Below, one piece after another: positions 56,701 to 64,000 of a stretch of 64,000 nucleotides of DNA. Below the pieces are notes generated by a model. That model made no database searches. It worked only from the letters and a program-made list of their open reading frames with translations, and was not told where the DNA came from. Each line of letters starts with the position of its first letter. Positions within the stretch are counted from its first letter, which is position 1. A program made the translations under genes and the position numbers. The stretch is from Candidatus Sodalis pierantonius str. SOPE (GTDB lineage Bacteria; Pseudomonadota; Gammaproteobacteria; Enterobacterales; Enterobacteriaceae), in the NCBI RefSeq assembly GCF_000517405.1, contig NZ_CP006568.1, forward strand, positions 2,666,001 through 2,730,000. The letters run 5' to 3'.

Positions 56701-58749
56701 TTAGCGGTTATTACCGACCTGCTTGATATCGTGCTCATATTCGGATTCAAATAAATACACCTTCTCTTTTTCAGGTTCCGCTGCCTTGGGTACCAGCAGG
56801 CTGTAATCGTTCTCTCTGGGCGCGTCAATCACCGGGCGTAATTCGTCTTTCGCATCCTGAATTTTATTTTCAGCCAGTTTAATGCGACGTTTAGCGCGCG
56901 CTTCCAGGGCTTTTTCCACTCTGGAGACCGGCACCGACGAAGCGGTATTGCCATTCCAGAGCGCGGTGCAGAGATAAGCGCCGTCCATCTGGCGAATAAT
57001 CACCTCGTTCGGATTATGGATATCGTAGGCCACCCGCACCGTCTGGCGGTCTACCTCAATCAGCTCCCGGGCAAAATACTGGTTATTCAGCAGTTCAACC
57101 CAGCCGCGCTGGGCCACGCGTTTCTCTTCCGGCATAAACATCTCGCGCAACTCGCCCGGTGTCAGGTATTCAATGTTGTCTCCTTCCTCGGTCAGCAGGG
57201 CCTTGCGGTAAGCAGCCGGCGTCATCGACTTGCCGTTGACCTTGGGCAGCGCGCTGTGCTCGTGGCTGTGGTTATAGCGCTGCACCTCCTCCTCGATGGC
57301 GTCTATCAATGGCCGCCAGCTGGGCAATATCGCCAGCGTTTTCTGCTGGACAGGTTTCAGCTCTTTCCCCTGACGCAGGGCATTCGACAGACTCAGCAAC
57401 TTTTGCCCCTGCACCCGCGTCCCGTTGGGGTCAGCGCTTAACCCGTTATAGGTCTGAAAGCGCAGGGCCAGCCGGCGTGGGAGAACGCCGTTAAGTCGCT
57501 CGATAATGCCCCGCGCCTGCGGGTTACCGGGGATACCGGTAATATGCTCAATGCCCAGCCGGGGGAAAATCCCGGTGATATCCGCATCCAGCATCTTGTT
57601 GGTCTCACCACCGCCGTTATCGTAGTAGGAAAACAGCGGTTTGCCGTGGTACTGGATAGCATAACGCCACGCATCGGCCACCGCGATGGCGTTTTCCGCC
57701 AGAGACAGGCTCCAGCCCACCAGATAGCGGGTGCGCCCGTCGAGCACCAGGGTCAGCTCCGGGGTAAAGGGCCGCCCGTGTATCGGATGCGCCACTTTCA
57801 TGTTCAGCGACTTGCCGTCAGCTATCCAGCAGCCGTTCACCGGCATCTGTGCCCAATCCCGCTGCTGGTAAACCTGATACGCCTTAAGCGCCGAACCGGT
57901 TGACCCGTCCCTTGACCCGTCGGTGAGGTGCCACCCGCTTGACCATGCGATTGACCTTGTCGTAGGTCGGCAGGGCCGCCAGCATGGCAGGCTGATCATG
58001 GTATTTGCCCTGCCAGTCGGCCTGAAACGCGCGGTAGGCTTCCAGCACCGTCGGGCCACAGGGCCGGGCATAATGCGGCCAGAAGAGCGTATAGAACCAC
58101 GTCATGTCCTCGGGACGCTGCTTCTTCGGCTGACCCGGAGCCAGTATCGCCAGACGCTCCTGGGGTCGCTCTGCGCTGAGATAGAGACTCACCCATTCCT
58201 GCAGGCTGCTTTTGCCCACCCCTTGCCGGGTGCGGCCCTTTTTGTTTTGGCGTTGGCCAGCGTGGCGGCGCGCTGCAGGGCCTCGGGCAATGTACCGACC
58301 TTTGACTCCTCGACGATAAAGGTCACCGCCGCAATGCGGGTCATGCCGGCCTGCTGTAACCGGATCACTTCCTGTGCCAGCATCATGCGCGCATCGGCAA
58401 TCTGCTTTTGGTGATCGTTGAGGGCCTGCACTTTGCGCTCGAGCAGGGCAGGACATTGGCGCATGATCGCCAGCTCATCGCGTGACTTGATGGCGCAGCC
58501 ACGCTTGACCGACTCATCAACCGGCTGGGCCGGGGCTTGCGCAATCAAAGATTTATAGTGCCGATGTTTGATGATCTCGCGTGTTTGTTCCGGCAAACAA
58601 TCGATGTGATACTCGAAAGCCTTGGTACCCGGACGTTTACGGACTAAATCTGGAGAGTCAAGCAATAATCTGCGCAATGCTTTTCTTAGTCCTGGGGCTG
58701 TTCCTGGTAATCCGGGAATCCCTATTAATTCCTTGATACTTATAAACAT
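56701..58749 (-). pseudogene. Mu-like transposase A, two frameshifts
   Basis: About 680 codons. ATG 58749 gives the DNA-binding N-terminus MFISIKELIGIPGLPGTAPG. Near 58240 one base is lost in an A-rich run and the chain continues in another frame: KKGRTRQGVGKSSLQEWVSL and LPTYDKVNRMVKRV. Near 57901 one base is gained (AAC for AC) and a third frame carries the catalytic core: NGCWIADGKSLNMKV (Asp), FSYYDNGGGETNK (Asp), GNPQARGIIERLNG (Glu), then the beta-barrel and C-terminal MuB-binding region. All DDE residues are present in pieces. Transposition needs repair of both shifts. Confidence 0.9.
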
Positions 58750-58912
58750 AATCAAGAAACCTTGTGAATGTAGCTGTTATTTCTAGCTTCGTACCTGCTT
58801 GGCCAGATAGTTTCTGGAGAGACACCAAGAGCGTTAGCAACCAATAGTTCATATTTACGGCAAAGTCTTGTTAAAACACTTTTAACAACGTCTTGCTTGA
58901 CCCCGGCTTTAA

Positions 58913-58921
58913 CGTCCAAGG
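58913..58921. repeat. Left 9-bp target duplication of IS903 copy 2
   Basis: CGTCCAAGG here and at 59977-59985, immediately outside the two IS ends. A 9-bp duplication is typical of IS903 and shows a simple recent insertion. Confidence 0.92.
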
Positions 58922-59976
58922 CGCTTTGTTGAATAAATCCGAAATTTTTGACGACTTCCTCCCTATCAGGGCGATTGTTACATGATGCGGACGCTGTTTG
59001 GCATTCCTAACAACGTGATCCGGTTAAGCGCTTTGACCATTGCCATAGCCTCACCTACCTGCGCGTCATAGTCATGCAGACTCAGATGACCACCCAGAAG
59101 TATTTTAAACCGGAACATGGCCGTTTCAGCCAGTGAACGCCGGTGATAACCTACTTTCTTTTTCCAGGTATCGTTATTGCCGCTCAGATGCTGATTTGCC
59201 ACCGCATGGTTACGCTCATGGTATCGAGCTGGCCAATATTGCGCACCACTTCGCGGTGGGATAAGCGGCTTTATTTTTTTCCTCAGCAGAGCATCATGAC
59301 AGTAACGCGTATCGTAAGCACTGTCAGCCGACGCTTCCCTGATTTTCCGGTGGGTTTGGTTAATCAGCCCGGGCAGCGCCTGCGCATCTGTCGTACCGCT
59401 TAGCGATAAATCGGCACAGATAATTTCATGTGTCGCGCTATCTACTGCCAGATGAAGCTTGCGCCATACTCTGCGCCTCTCAGCCCCATGCTGCCTGACT
59501 TTCCATTCGCCTTCGCCGAAGATTTTCAGGCCGGTGCCATCGATGACCAGGTGTGAGATTTCGCCGCGGGTTGGCGTTTTTATGCTGATGTCGACGGTTT
59601 TTGCTCGCCGGCTGACCAGAGAGTAATCTGGGCAGCGCAGCGACAGCCCCATCAGTTTAAAAATCGAGTCAACGAAACCCTGTAACGCCCGGAGCGAAAG
59701 GTTAAACACGCGCTTTATCATCAGAACCGTGGTAATGGCCATATCGGTGTAGTGAAGCGGCCGGCCACGATGTTCAGGTGGTGTACTCTCAGTCCATGCA
59801 GCAATGGCTGACTCATCAAGCCATACTGTCAGGTCCCCCCGCTGCCTGAGCGCATTGTTATATGCGGGCCAGTTGGTAATTTTAAACTTTTGCTTTGCCA
59901 TGGGGACCTGATGTTGAAACGAATGTAGTGATCATAGCCGCCAGTCACCTAAAAGTTCGATTTATTCAACAAAGCC
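58922..59976 (-). mobile_element. IS903-type (IS5 family) element copy 2, intact
   Basis: 1055 bp bounded by cGCTTTGTTGAATAAATC (left; first base altered) and GATTTATTCAACAAAGCC (right). A perfect 9-bp duplication CGTCCAAGG flanks it. Inserted in the ner-like gene. Contains the intact transposase. Confidence 0.95.
58978..59901 (-). CDS. IS903-type transposase (intact)
   Basis: 307 residues, almost identical to IS903/IS102: MAKQKFKITNWPAYNNALRQ at the start, LVIDGTGLKIFGEGEWKVRQ (first Asp), SADSAYDTRYCHDALL (second Asp), YHRRSLAETAMFRFK (catalytic Glu) and the end LGMPNSVRIM. No stop, unlike copy 1. Such an element could supply transposase for copy 1. Confidence 0.96.
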   Translation of the reverse strand: MAKQKFKITNWPAYNNALRQRGDLTVWLDESAIAAWTESTPPEHRGRPLHYTDMAITTVLMIKRVFNLSLRALQGFVDSIFKLMGLSLRCPDYSLVSRRAKTVDISIKTPTRGEISHLVIDGTGLKIFGEGEWKVRQHGAERRRVWRKLHLAVDSATHEIICADLSLSGTTDAQALPGLINQTHRKIREASADSAYDTRYCHDALLRKKIKPLIPPRSGAQYWPARYHERNHAVANQHLSGNNDTWKKKVGYHRRSLAETAMFRFKILLGGHLSLHDYDAQVGEAMAMVKALNRITLLGMPNSVRIM

Positions 59977-59985
59977 CGTCCAAGG
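59977..59985. repeat. Right 9-bp target duplication of IS903 copy 2
   Basis: CGTCCAAGG, identical to 58913-58921. Confidence 0.92.
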
Positions 59986-60250
59986 CTCGAAAAGTTATCC
60001 CACGTTTGTGAAGTTCAGCTTTTATGATCTCTCTGTGCCAATCAGTATTAACAACTTCATTTTGACTCGTCATTGGATTACCCTAAAAAGTCATCCGCCC
60101 GGAACATCCGAGCGGTGTATCTCTTCAAGCAAAGATTATAATCCAAAAGAATTATGTCAAGCTATTTTGGTTTTTATTGGATTACTTTTATGGTTTCCTT
60201 GTCAGGATTAAAAATGCTTTTTAATCAAAATATTACAGGAAAAGTAACCA

Positions 60251-60834
60251 ATGATGGCAAAAAATACCGAAGTTTTTTTTAGTGACCCTGCAAAAGAAAC
60301 CATAAAAGATCGTCTTCTAGCACTTGTCGCTGGAAGGCCGCGTCGAGGCGTTGCGGCTAAATGGGGGTTGAAGTATGCAACGCTAAGTAACTATCTGACG
60401 GGAAAGGCTCGATACCTAGACGGGATAAGTTAGAACTCATAGCCAAAGCGGAAGGGGTTGATATTGAATGGATTATTAATGGAGGGAAAGTAGTTAGTAA
60501 AGAATTCAATAGTGGTGATCGTGATTTGCACCTTTCACCGCAGACTCTCAAATTGGCTGAGTTCTTTGAAGCGCTAAATGATACGGAGCGCTCAGCTTTG
60601 ATCAACCTGTTAACTAGGAAAGGTGTTGAGACGGTCCTTTACCTCCTTGATGATGACAACCTTAAGCTCTTACAACTTGATTATGTAATTAAAGAAAAAG
60701 TCTTAGGCAGGACGTCCTCCCAAACGCAATCGGAGGCTATCTTGAACGATGAGAAAGCTAGAGAGTGTGGTCTTGATAGCAAAAATGAGGCAGGAGAAGA
60801 AATCCTAACAAACTATAGCAAAAGAGCCGTTTAA
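60251..60834 (+). pseudogene. Mu-like prophage repressor (c-type HTH), frameshifted
   Basis: Divergent from ner, in the place of the Mu c repressor. ATG 60251/60254 gives KETIKDRLLALVAGRPRRGV, AAKWGLKYATLSNYLTGKAR (HTH). At about 60415 the frame shifts; the continuation is PRRDKLELIAKAEGVDIEWI, then LHLSPQTLKLAEFFEALNDT, ERSALINLLTRKG and a long acidic tail to 60834. About 195 codons when joined. Loss of the repressor would normally induce the phage, but the A gene is also broken. Confidence 0.75.
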
Positions 60835-61201
60835 GTTTAAATATATAAAATATAAATGCATTGAGTATGTTTATCAACAAAATCGTTAATTGAAACTGTT
60901 TAAACGGCTTTCAAACTTACTCAAACCACGGCCAATCCAGTCCAGAATATAGTGCAAAAAACTCATTTTTCGCTCATTTTTTGCGACGAGTCCAAAATCC
61001 TTAAAATGGCTGTAAGCCGCGCCAGTAAAGGGCTTCCGGCTAATCCACCGTTCCCCCTGAGAGTCCAAAAATGCTTGCCACCCCACACGACCAGGCCGTC
61101 GGCGCAAAAGCGCTGGCGGTCATGCTCGGGCAAAACCACGCCGGCGCCGGACGTCATTGAAGCCGACCACGTTTCAGCCGGCTCAATGCGCTAGTGCCAG
61201 G
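60835..61201. other. Junction between Mu-like remnant and the eda region
   Basis: About 370 bases. On the minus strand AGTTTCAATTAACGATTTTG (about 60897-60878) loosely resembles a MuA end-binding site, so the prophage left end may lie near 60840-60900; this is weak. A minus-strand frame at 60963-61157 (LPEHDRQRFCADGLVVWGGK…) might be a gene remnant, but I do not recognise it. A second frame (60886-61107) overlaps it and shows nothing. Confidence 0.35.
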
Positions 61202-61843
61202 TTACGCTTTCGCGTCGGCAACCGCGTCTTTTGCCAATTGCGTGATGCGGGCATAGTCGCCCTGCTCCAGCGCATCATTGGGCACCAGCCAGGATCCGCC
61301 GATGCACAGCACGCTTTTCAGGGCCAGATAATCACGGTAGTTGGCCGGCGAAATGCCGCCGGTCGGGCAGAAACGCACCTGTGAGAACGGACCGGCAATC
61401 GCCTGTAGGGCTTTAACGCCGCCGTTGGCTTCCGCCGGGAAAAACTTGAACTCGCGCAGACCATAATCCATGCCGAGCATCAGCTCCGACACGGTGCTAA
61501 TCCCGGGAATTAACGGAATCGATCCGGCGGTGGCGGCCTTCAGCAGCGGCTCGGTCAGACCGGGGCTAATGGCAAACTGCGCGCCGGCGGCCGTGACCTC
61601 AGCAAGCTGCTGGGCGTTGGTAACCGTACCGGCGCCGATAATCGCCTCCGACACCTCTTGAGCGATGGCGCGAATAGCGTCCATGGCGCAGGGCGTACGC
61701 AGCGTCACTTCCAGCACTTTTACGCCGCCGGCGACCAACGCTTTCGCCAGTGGGACCGCATGCTCTAGTTTTTGAATGACGATGACGGGCACGACCGGCC
61801 CCGAGGTCAGGATGGTTTCCGCGCTGGTTTTCCAGTTATTCAT
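61202..61843 (-). CDS. eda: 2-dehydro-3-deoxy-phosphogluconate aldolase (KDPG aldolase)
   Basis: Eda splits KDPG to pyruvate and glyceraldehyde 3-phosphate (Entner-Doudoroff route and uronate breakdown). 213 residues: VPVIVIQKLEHAVPLAKALV, LEVTLRTPCAMDAIRAI (Glu/Arg), GAGTVTNAQQL, ISPGLTEPLL, the Schiff-base lysine in LREFKFFPAEANGGVKAL and FCPTGGISPANY. Intact. It lies 115 bases after zwf with no edd in between. Confidence 0.96.
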   Translation of the reverse strand: MNNWKTSAETILTSGPVVPVIVIQKLEHAVPLAKALVAGGVKVLEVTLRTPCAMDAIRAIAQEVSEAIIGAGTVTNAQQLAEVTAAGAQFAISPGLTEPLLKAATAGSIPLIPGISTVSELMLGMDYGLREFKFFPAEANGGVKALQAIAGPFSQVRFCPTGGISPANYRDYLALKSVLCIGGSWLVPNDALEQGDYARITQLAKDAVADAKA

Positions 61844-61958
61844 GTTTTGCTAACTCCTGTTTACCTTCAATAAATTCACCCCGCCGCGCACGTGAAGGCG
61901 CGCGGCTGAAAACACACCTGGCGCGGAACGTTGCCTGACGGCGGGCTAACGCCGGCCG

Positions 61959-63434
61959 TTACTCGAACTCATTCCACGACCGCCCATCGCGGGTAATCAT
62001 CGCGACGGAGGCTATCGGCCCCCAGGTCCCGGCCTGATAGGGTTTCGGCGCGTCATTATCCGCCTCCCAGGCTTCCATAATCGAGTCGACCCATTTCCAG
62101 GCTTCTTCCACCTCATCACGGCGCACGAACAGCGCCTGGATACCGCGCATGGTTTCCAGCAGCAGCCGTTCATAAGCGTCGGCCAGATGTTCCTGGTTAA
62201 AAGTTTCCGTAAAGCTCAGATCTAATTTGGTGGTCTGCAGACGGTGTTTGTGATCCAAACCCGGTACTTTGTTCAGGATCTGGATATCCATTCCTTCGTC
62301 CGGCTGCAGACGGATGGTCAATTTGTTTTGCGGCAGCTGCTGATAGGAATCCCGGAACAGGTTGAGCGCCGGGTTTTTGAAATAAACCACCACTTCGGAA
62401 CATTTGGTCGGCAAACGCTTGCCGGTGCGCAGATAAAACGGCACGCCAGCCCAGCGCCAGTTGTCGATGTCGACGCGGATGGAAACGAAGGTTTCGGTGC
62501 GGCTGTTTTTATTCGCGCCCTCTTCTTCCAAATAGCCGAGGACTTTTTTCCCCTGCACGAACCCGCCGGTATACTGCCCGCGCACCGTGGTGTCACGGAC
62601 ATTGCTGTGATCAATGGGACGCAGCGAGCGCAGCACTTTCACCTTTTCATCACGGATACGGTCGGTGGTCAGATCCGAGGGCGGCGACATGGCTATCATG
62701 GTCAGGATCTGCAGCAGATGGCTTTGGATCATATCGCGCATTTGGCCGGCTTTGTCAAAATAGCCCCAGCGGCCTTCGATACCGACTTCCTCGGCGACCG
62801 TAATCTGCACATGATCGATGGTGCGGTTATCCCAATTCGAGGCGAAAAGCAAATTGGCGAAACGCAGCGCCAGCAAATTCAGCACGGTCTCTTTGCCCAG
62901 ATAATGGTCGATGCGGTAAACCTGGCTCTCGTTGAAATATTCCGCGACCTGATCGTTTATCACTCGGGAAGAGTCCAGATCGGTACCGAGCGGTTTTTCC
63001 ATTACGACGCAGCTCGGTTCGCTGTTCAGACCGGCTTCACCCAGGCTCTTGCAGATTGTCCCGAAAATATTGGGAGGCATAGCGAAGTAATTCACCGTCA
63101 CCCGCGCCTGCTGATCCAGTTTTTCACCCAGTCGGCTGAAATGCTTAGTCTCGTTGACATCCAGATTGCAGAAATCCAGCCGCGCGCTCAGGGTCTTCCA
63201 TAATTTGTCGTCAATAGGCTCCTTCATGAAGGTTTCTAACGCTTCACGCACCACCTTGGTATAAGCTTTGACGTCCCAGTCCGCACGGCCCACGCCGATA
63301 ATACGGGTTTCCGGATGAAGTGAACCTGCCTTTTCCAGCTGATACAACGAGGGCAACAACTTACGCCGCGCCAGATCGCCTTTCGCGCCAAAAATGACCA
63401 GATCACAGGCCTGGGCTATGGATGTTACCGCCAT
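61959..63434 (-). CDS. zwf: Glucose-6-phosphate 1-dehydrogenase
   Basis: Zwf is the entry enzyme of the oxidative pentose-phosphate path. 491 residues, the E. coli length. Coenzyme motif VIFGAKGDLARRKLLPSLYQ, catalytic YRIDHYLGKETVLNLLALRF, PFYLRTGKRLPTKCSEVVV and GTWGPIASVAMITRDGRSWN at the end. Intact. A HexR-type palindrome lies 23 bases before the ATG, so control by the divergent hexR gene is expected. Confidence 0.97.
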   Translation of the reverse strand: MAVTSIAQACDLVIFGAKGDLARRKLLPSLYQLEKAGSLHPETRIIGVGRADWDVKAYTKVVREALETFMKEPIDDKLWKTLSARLDFCNLDVNETKHFSRLGEKLDQQARVTVNYFAMPPNIFGTICKSLGEAGLNSEPSCVVMEKPLGTDLDSSRVINDQVAEYFNESQVYRIDHYLGKETVLNLLALRFANLLFASNWDNRTIDHVQITVAEEVGIEGRWGYFDKAGQMRDMIQSHLLQILTMIAMSPPSDLTTDRIRDEKVKVLRSLRPIDHSNVRDTTVRGQYTGGFVQGKKVLGYLEEEGANKNSRTETFVSIRVDIDNWRWAGVPFYLRTGKRLPTKCSEVVVYFKNPALNLFRDSYQQLPQNKLTIRLQPDEGMDIQILNKVPGLDHKHRLQTTKLDLSFTETFNQEHLADAYERLLLETMRGIQALFVRRDEVEEAWKWVDSIMEAWEADNDAPKPYQAGTWGPIASVAMITRDGRSWNEFE

Positions 63435-63758
63435 GTTCTTCTCCTCGTGCAGGGTTTGTAATTTTATTACATAGTTAGGGTATTTTTTTTGACATCGACC
63501 GGCAAAACGTCAAAAACAACGCGCCAGCCCCCTGTTTTTTGACAATTATACCCGGATTTGTTTTCAAAAGTGCAATTAATTAACAACATTGTGGTTGTCT
63601 TACCGCTTTGAAAGTTAGACACAGGTCATACTCTGGCAAAAAACACCTAGGGCCATTCGGTTTCGCTGCCTTTGACTACCGGCTCGTAGTATATTTCATT
63701 AAATCGGTAATGATTTCTCCTTTGTGTGAAATCGGCAAAATCCATGAGCTATACACTT
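63435..63758. other. Divergent control region zwf/hexR
   Basis: 324 AT-rich bases between the zwf and hexR starts. It holds the HexR operator (63457-63471). The small plus-strand frame at 63608-63805 overlaps hexR and is not credible. Confidence 0.6.
63457..63471. promoter_or_regulatory. HexR operator of zwf
   Basis: TGTAATTTTATTACA, a perfect inverted repeat (TGTAAT-N3-ATTACA) matching the gamma-proteobacterial HexR pattern. It lies 23-37 bases upstream of the zwf start codon, suggesting repression relieved by KDPG. Confidence 0.8.
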
Positions 63759-64000
63759 ATGAACATGTTGGAAAAGATCAATACTCATCTGGAGTTACTG
63801 AGTAAATCCGAACGTAAGGTCGCGGAAGTCATCCTGCTCTCCCCCCAAACCGCCATCCATTCCAGCATCGCCATCCTCGCGCGCACGGCGGATGTCAGCG
63901 AACCAACCGTCAACCGTTTTTGCCGCCGTTTAGGAAGCAAAGGCTATCCTGATTTTAAATTGCATCTCGCCCAGAGTCTGGCGAACGGGACGCCGTATGT
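63759..64000 (+). CDS. hexR: RpiR-family regulator HexR, 3' end outside window
   Basis: KDPG-sensing repressor of central carbon genes. ATG 63759 gives MNMLEKINTHLELLSKSERK, VAEVILLSPQTAIHSSIAIL, SEPTVNRFCRRLGSKGYPDF (HTH) and KLHLAQSLANGTPYV to the window edge. The longer in-frame start (MSYTLMNMLEK) is not conserved. The SIS ligand domain lies beyond the window. Confidence 0.93.
   Translation, partial: MNMLEKINTHLELLSKSERKVAEVILLSPQTAIHSSIAILARTADVSEPTVNRFCRRLGSKGYPDFKLHLAQSLANGTPY

Larger units (their letters stand above)
58752..60073 (-). pseudogene. Ner-like DNA-binding protein interrupted by IS903
   Basis: Joining the two sides of the IS903 insertion (58922-59976) gives a frame from ATG 60073 to TGA 58752-58754: MTSQNEVVNTDWHREIIKAE, LHKRGITFRALDVKAGVKQD, LVANALGVSPETIWPSRY. 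This is the Ner/Nlp HTH family (WHRxxI…IANAL…P..IWPSRY), which in Mu represses early and repressor transcription. About 88 residues, normal. The start codon of A overlaps the Ner end. Neither half was visible as a gene on its own because of the IS. Confidence 0.85.

Noticed and set aside
62244..63203. 319-codon plus-strand frame opposite zwf
   Set aside because: zwf is unambiguous on the minus strand; the plus frame is a codon-bias shadow.

Overview
The window is a chromosome segment of a gamma-proteobacterial endosymbiont of the Sodalis lineage (Enterobacterales, Pectobacteriaceae/Bruguierivoracaceae side). The backbone has the enterobacterial gene order trpEGD(CF)B / rnm-yciO / rluB / btuR-yciK / sohB / yciN / topA / cysB / acnA / ribA / pgpB / lapAB / pyrF-yciH / osmB / rnb / fabI / sapFDCBA and ends with eda-zwf / hexR. 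Many backbone genes are full length except for one or a few fresh lesions (single-base indels, 2-bp duplications, nonsense codons, small in-frame deletions). That pattern, with active-looking IS256- and IS903-type elements, fits a recently host-restricted symbiont. The IS pair recalls the grain-weevil symbiont, but species assignment is inference.

1-5460 (minus strand): the complete trp operon. All five genes (E, G, D, CF, B) carry a lesion, while promoter, TrpR operator, leader peptide and attenuator are preserved. 5490-25430: housekeeping region. Intact: rnm, yciO, rluB, sohB, yciN, topA, cysB, a GNAT gene, ribA, pgpB, lapAB, pyrF and a shortened osmB. Broken: btuR, yciK, acnA, a DUF4440-like gene and yciH. 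25700-36260: carbon-metabolism genes between osmB and fabI (araD-type epimerase, kdgT, rnb), then decayed ydeP-like oxidoreductase, PTS permease and LysR regulator genes, then intact fabI. 36440-41690: sapABCDF, with sapD frameshifted and sapA lacking the N-terminus of its mature domain.

41900-46530: an iron/haem locus. It has a TonB-dependent haem/haemoglobin-type receptor (nonsense mutation, and a run of seven 7-bp repeats inside the coding sequence), a frameshifted hmuS/hemS, three Fur-box-like sites, and a clear RyhB small RNA gene with its terminator.

46870-60840: a mobile-element cluster. It holds three copies of one IS256-family element (one intact), two IS903-type copies (one intact, with a perfect 9-bp target duplication inside a Mu-like ner gene), a 5'-truncated group II intron with reverse transcriptase, an Rpn-family nuclease gene coupled to an ANR/PerC-like regulator, and the early region of a Mu-like prophage (repressor, ner, A, B and two small genes), part of which is present twice.

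61200-64000: intact eda, zwf and the start of hexR, with a perfect HexR-type palindrome in front of zwf; edd is absent between zwf and eda. With kdgT this leaves a route for imported 2-keto-3-deoxygluconate, if a KDG kinase exists elsewhere. No CRISPR array, rRNA or tRNA gene was seen. No wholly new multi-gene system is evident. The most unusual signals are the heptamer tract in the receptor gene, the preserved trp control region over a dead operon, ryhB beside a decaying haem locus, and the rearranged Mu/IS cluster.
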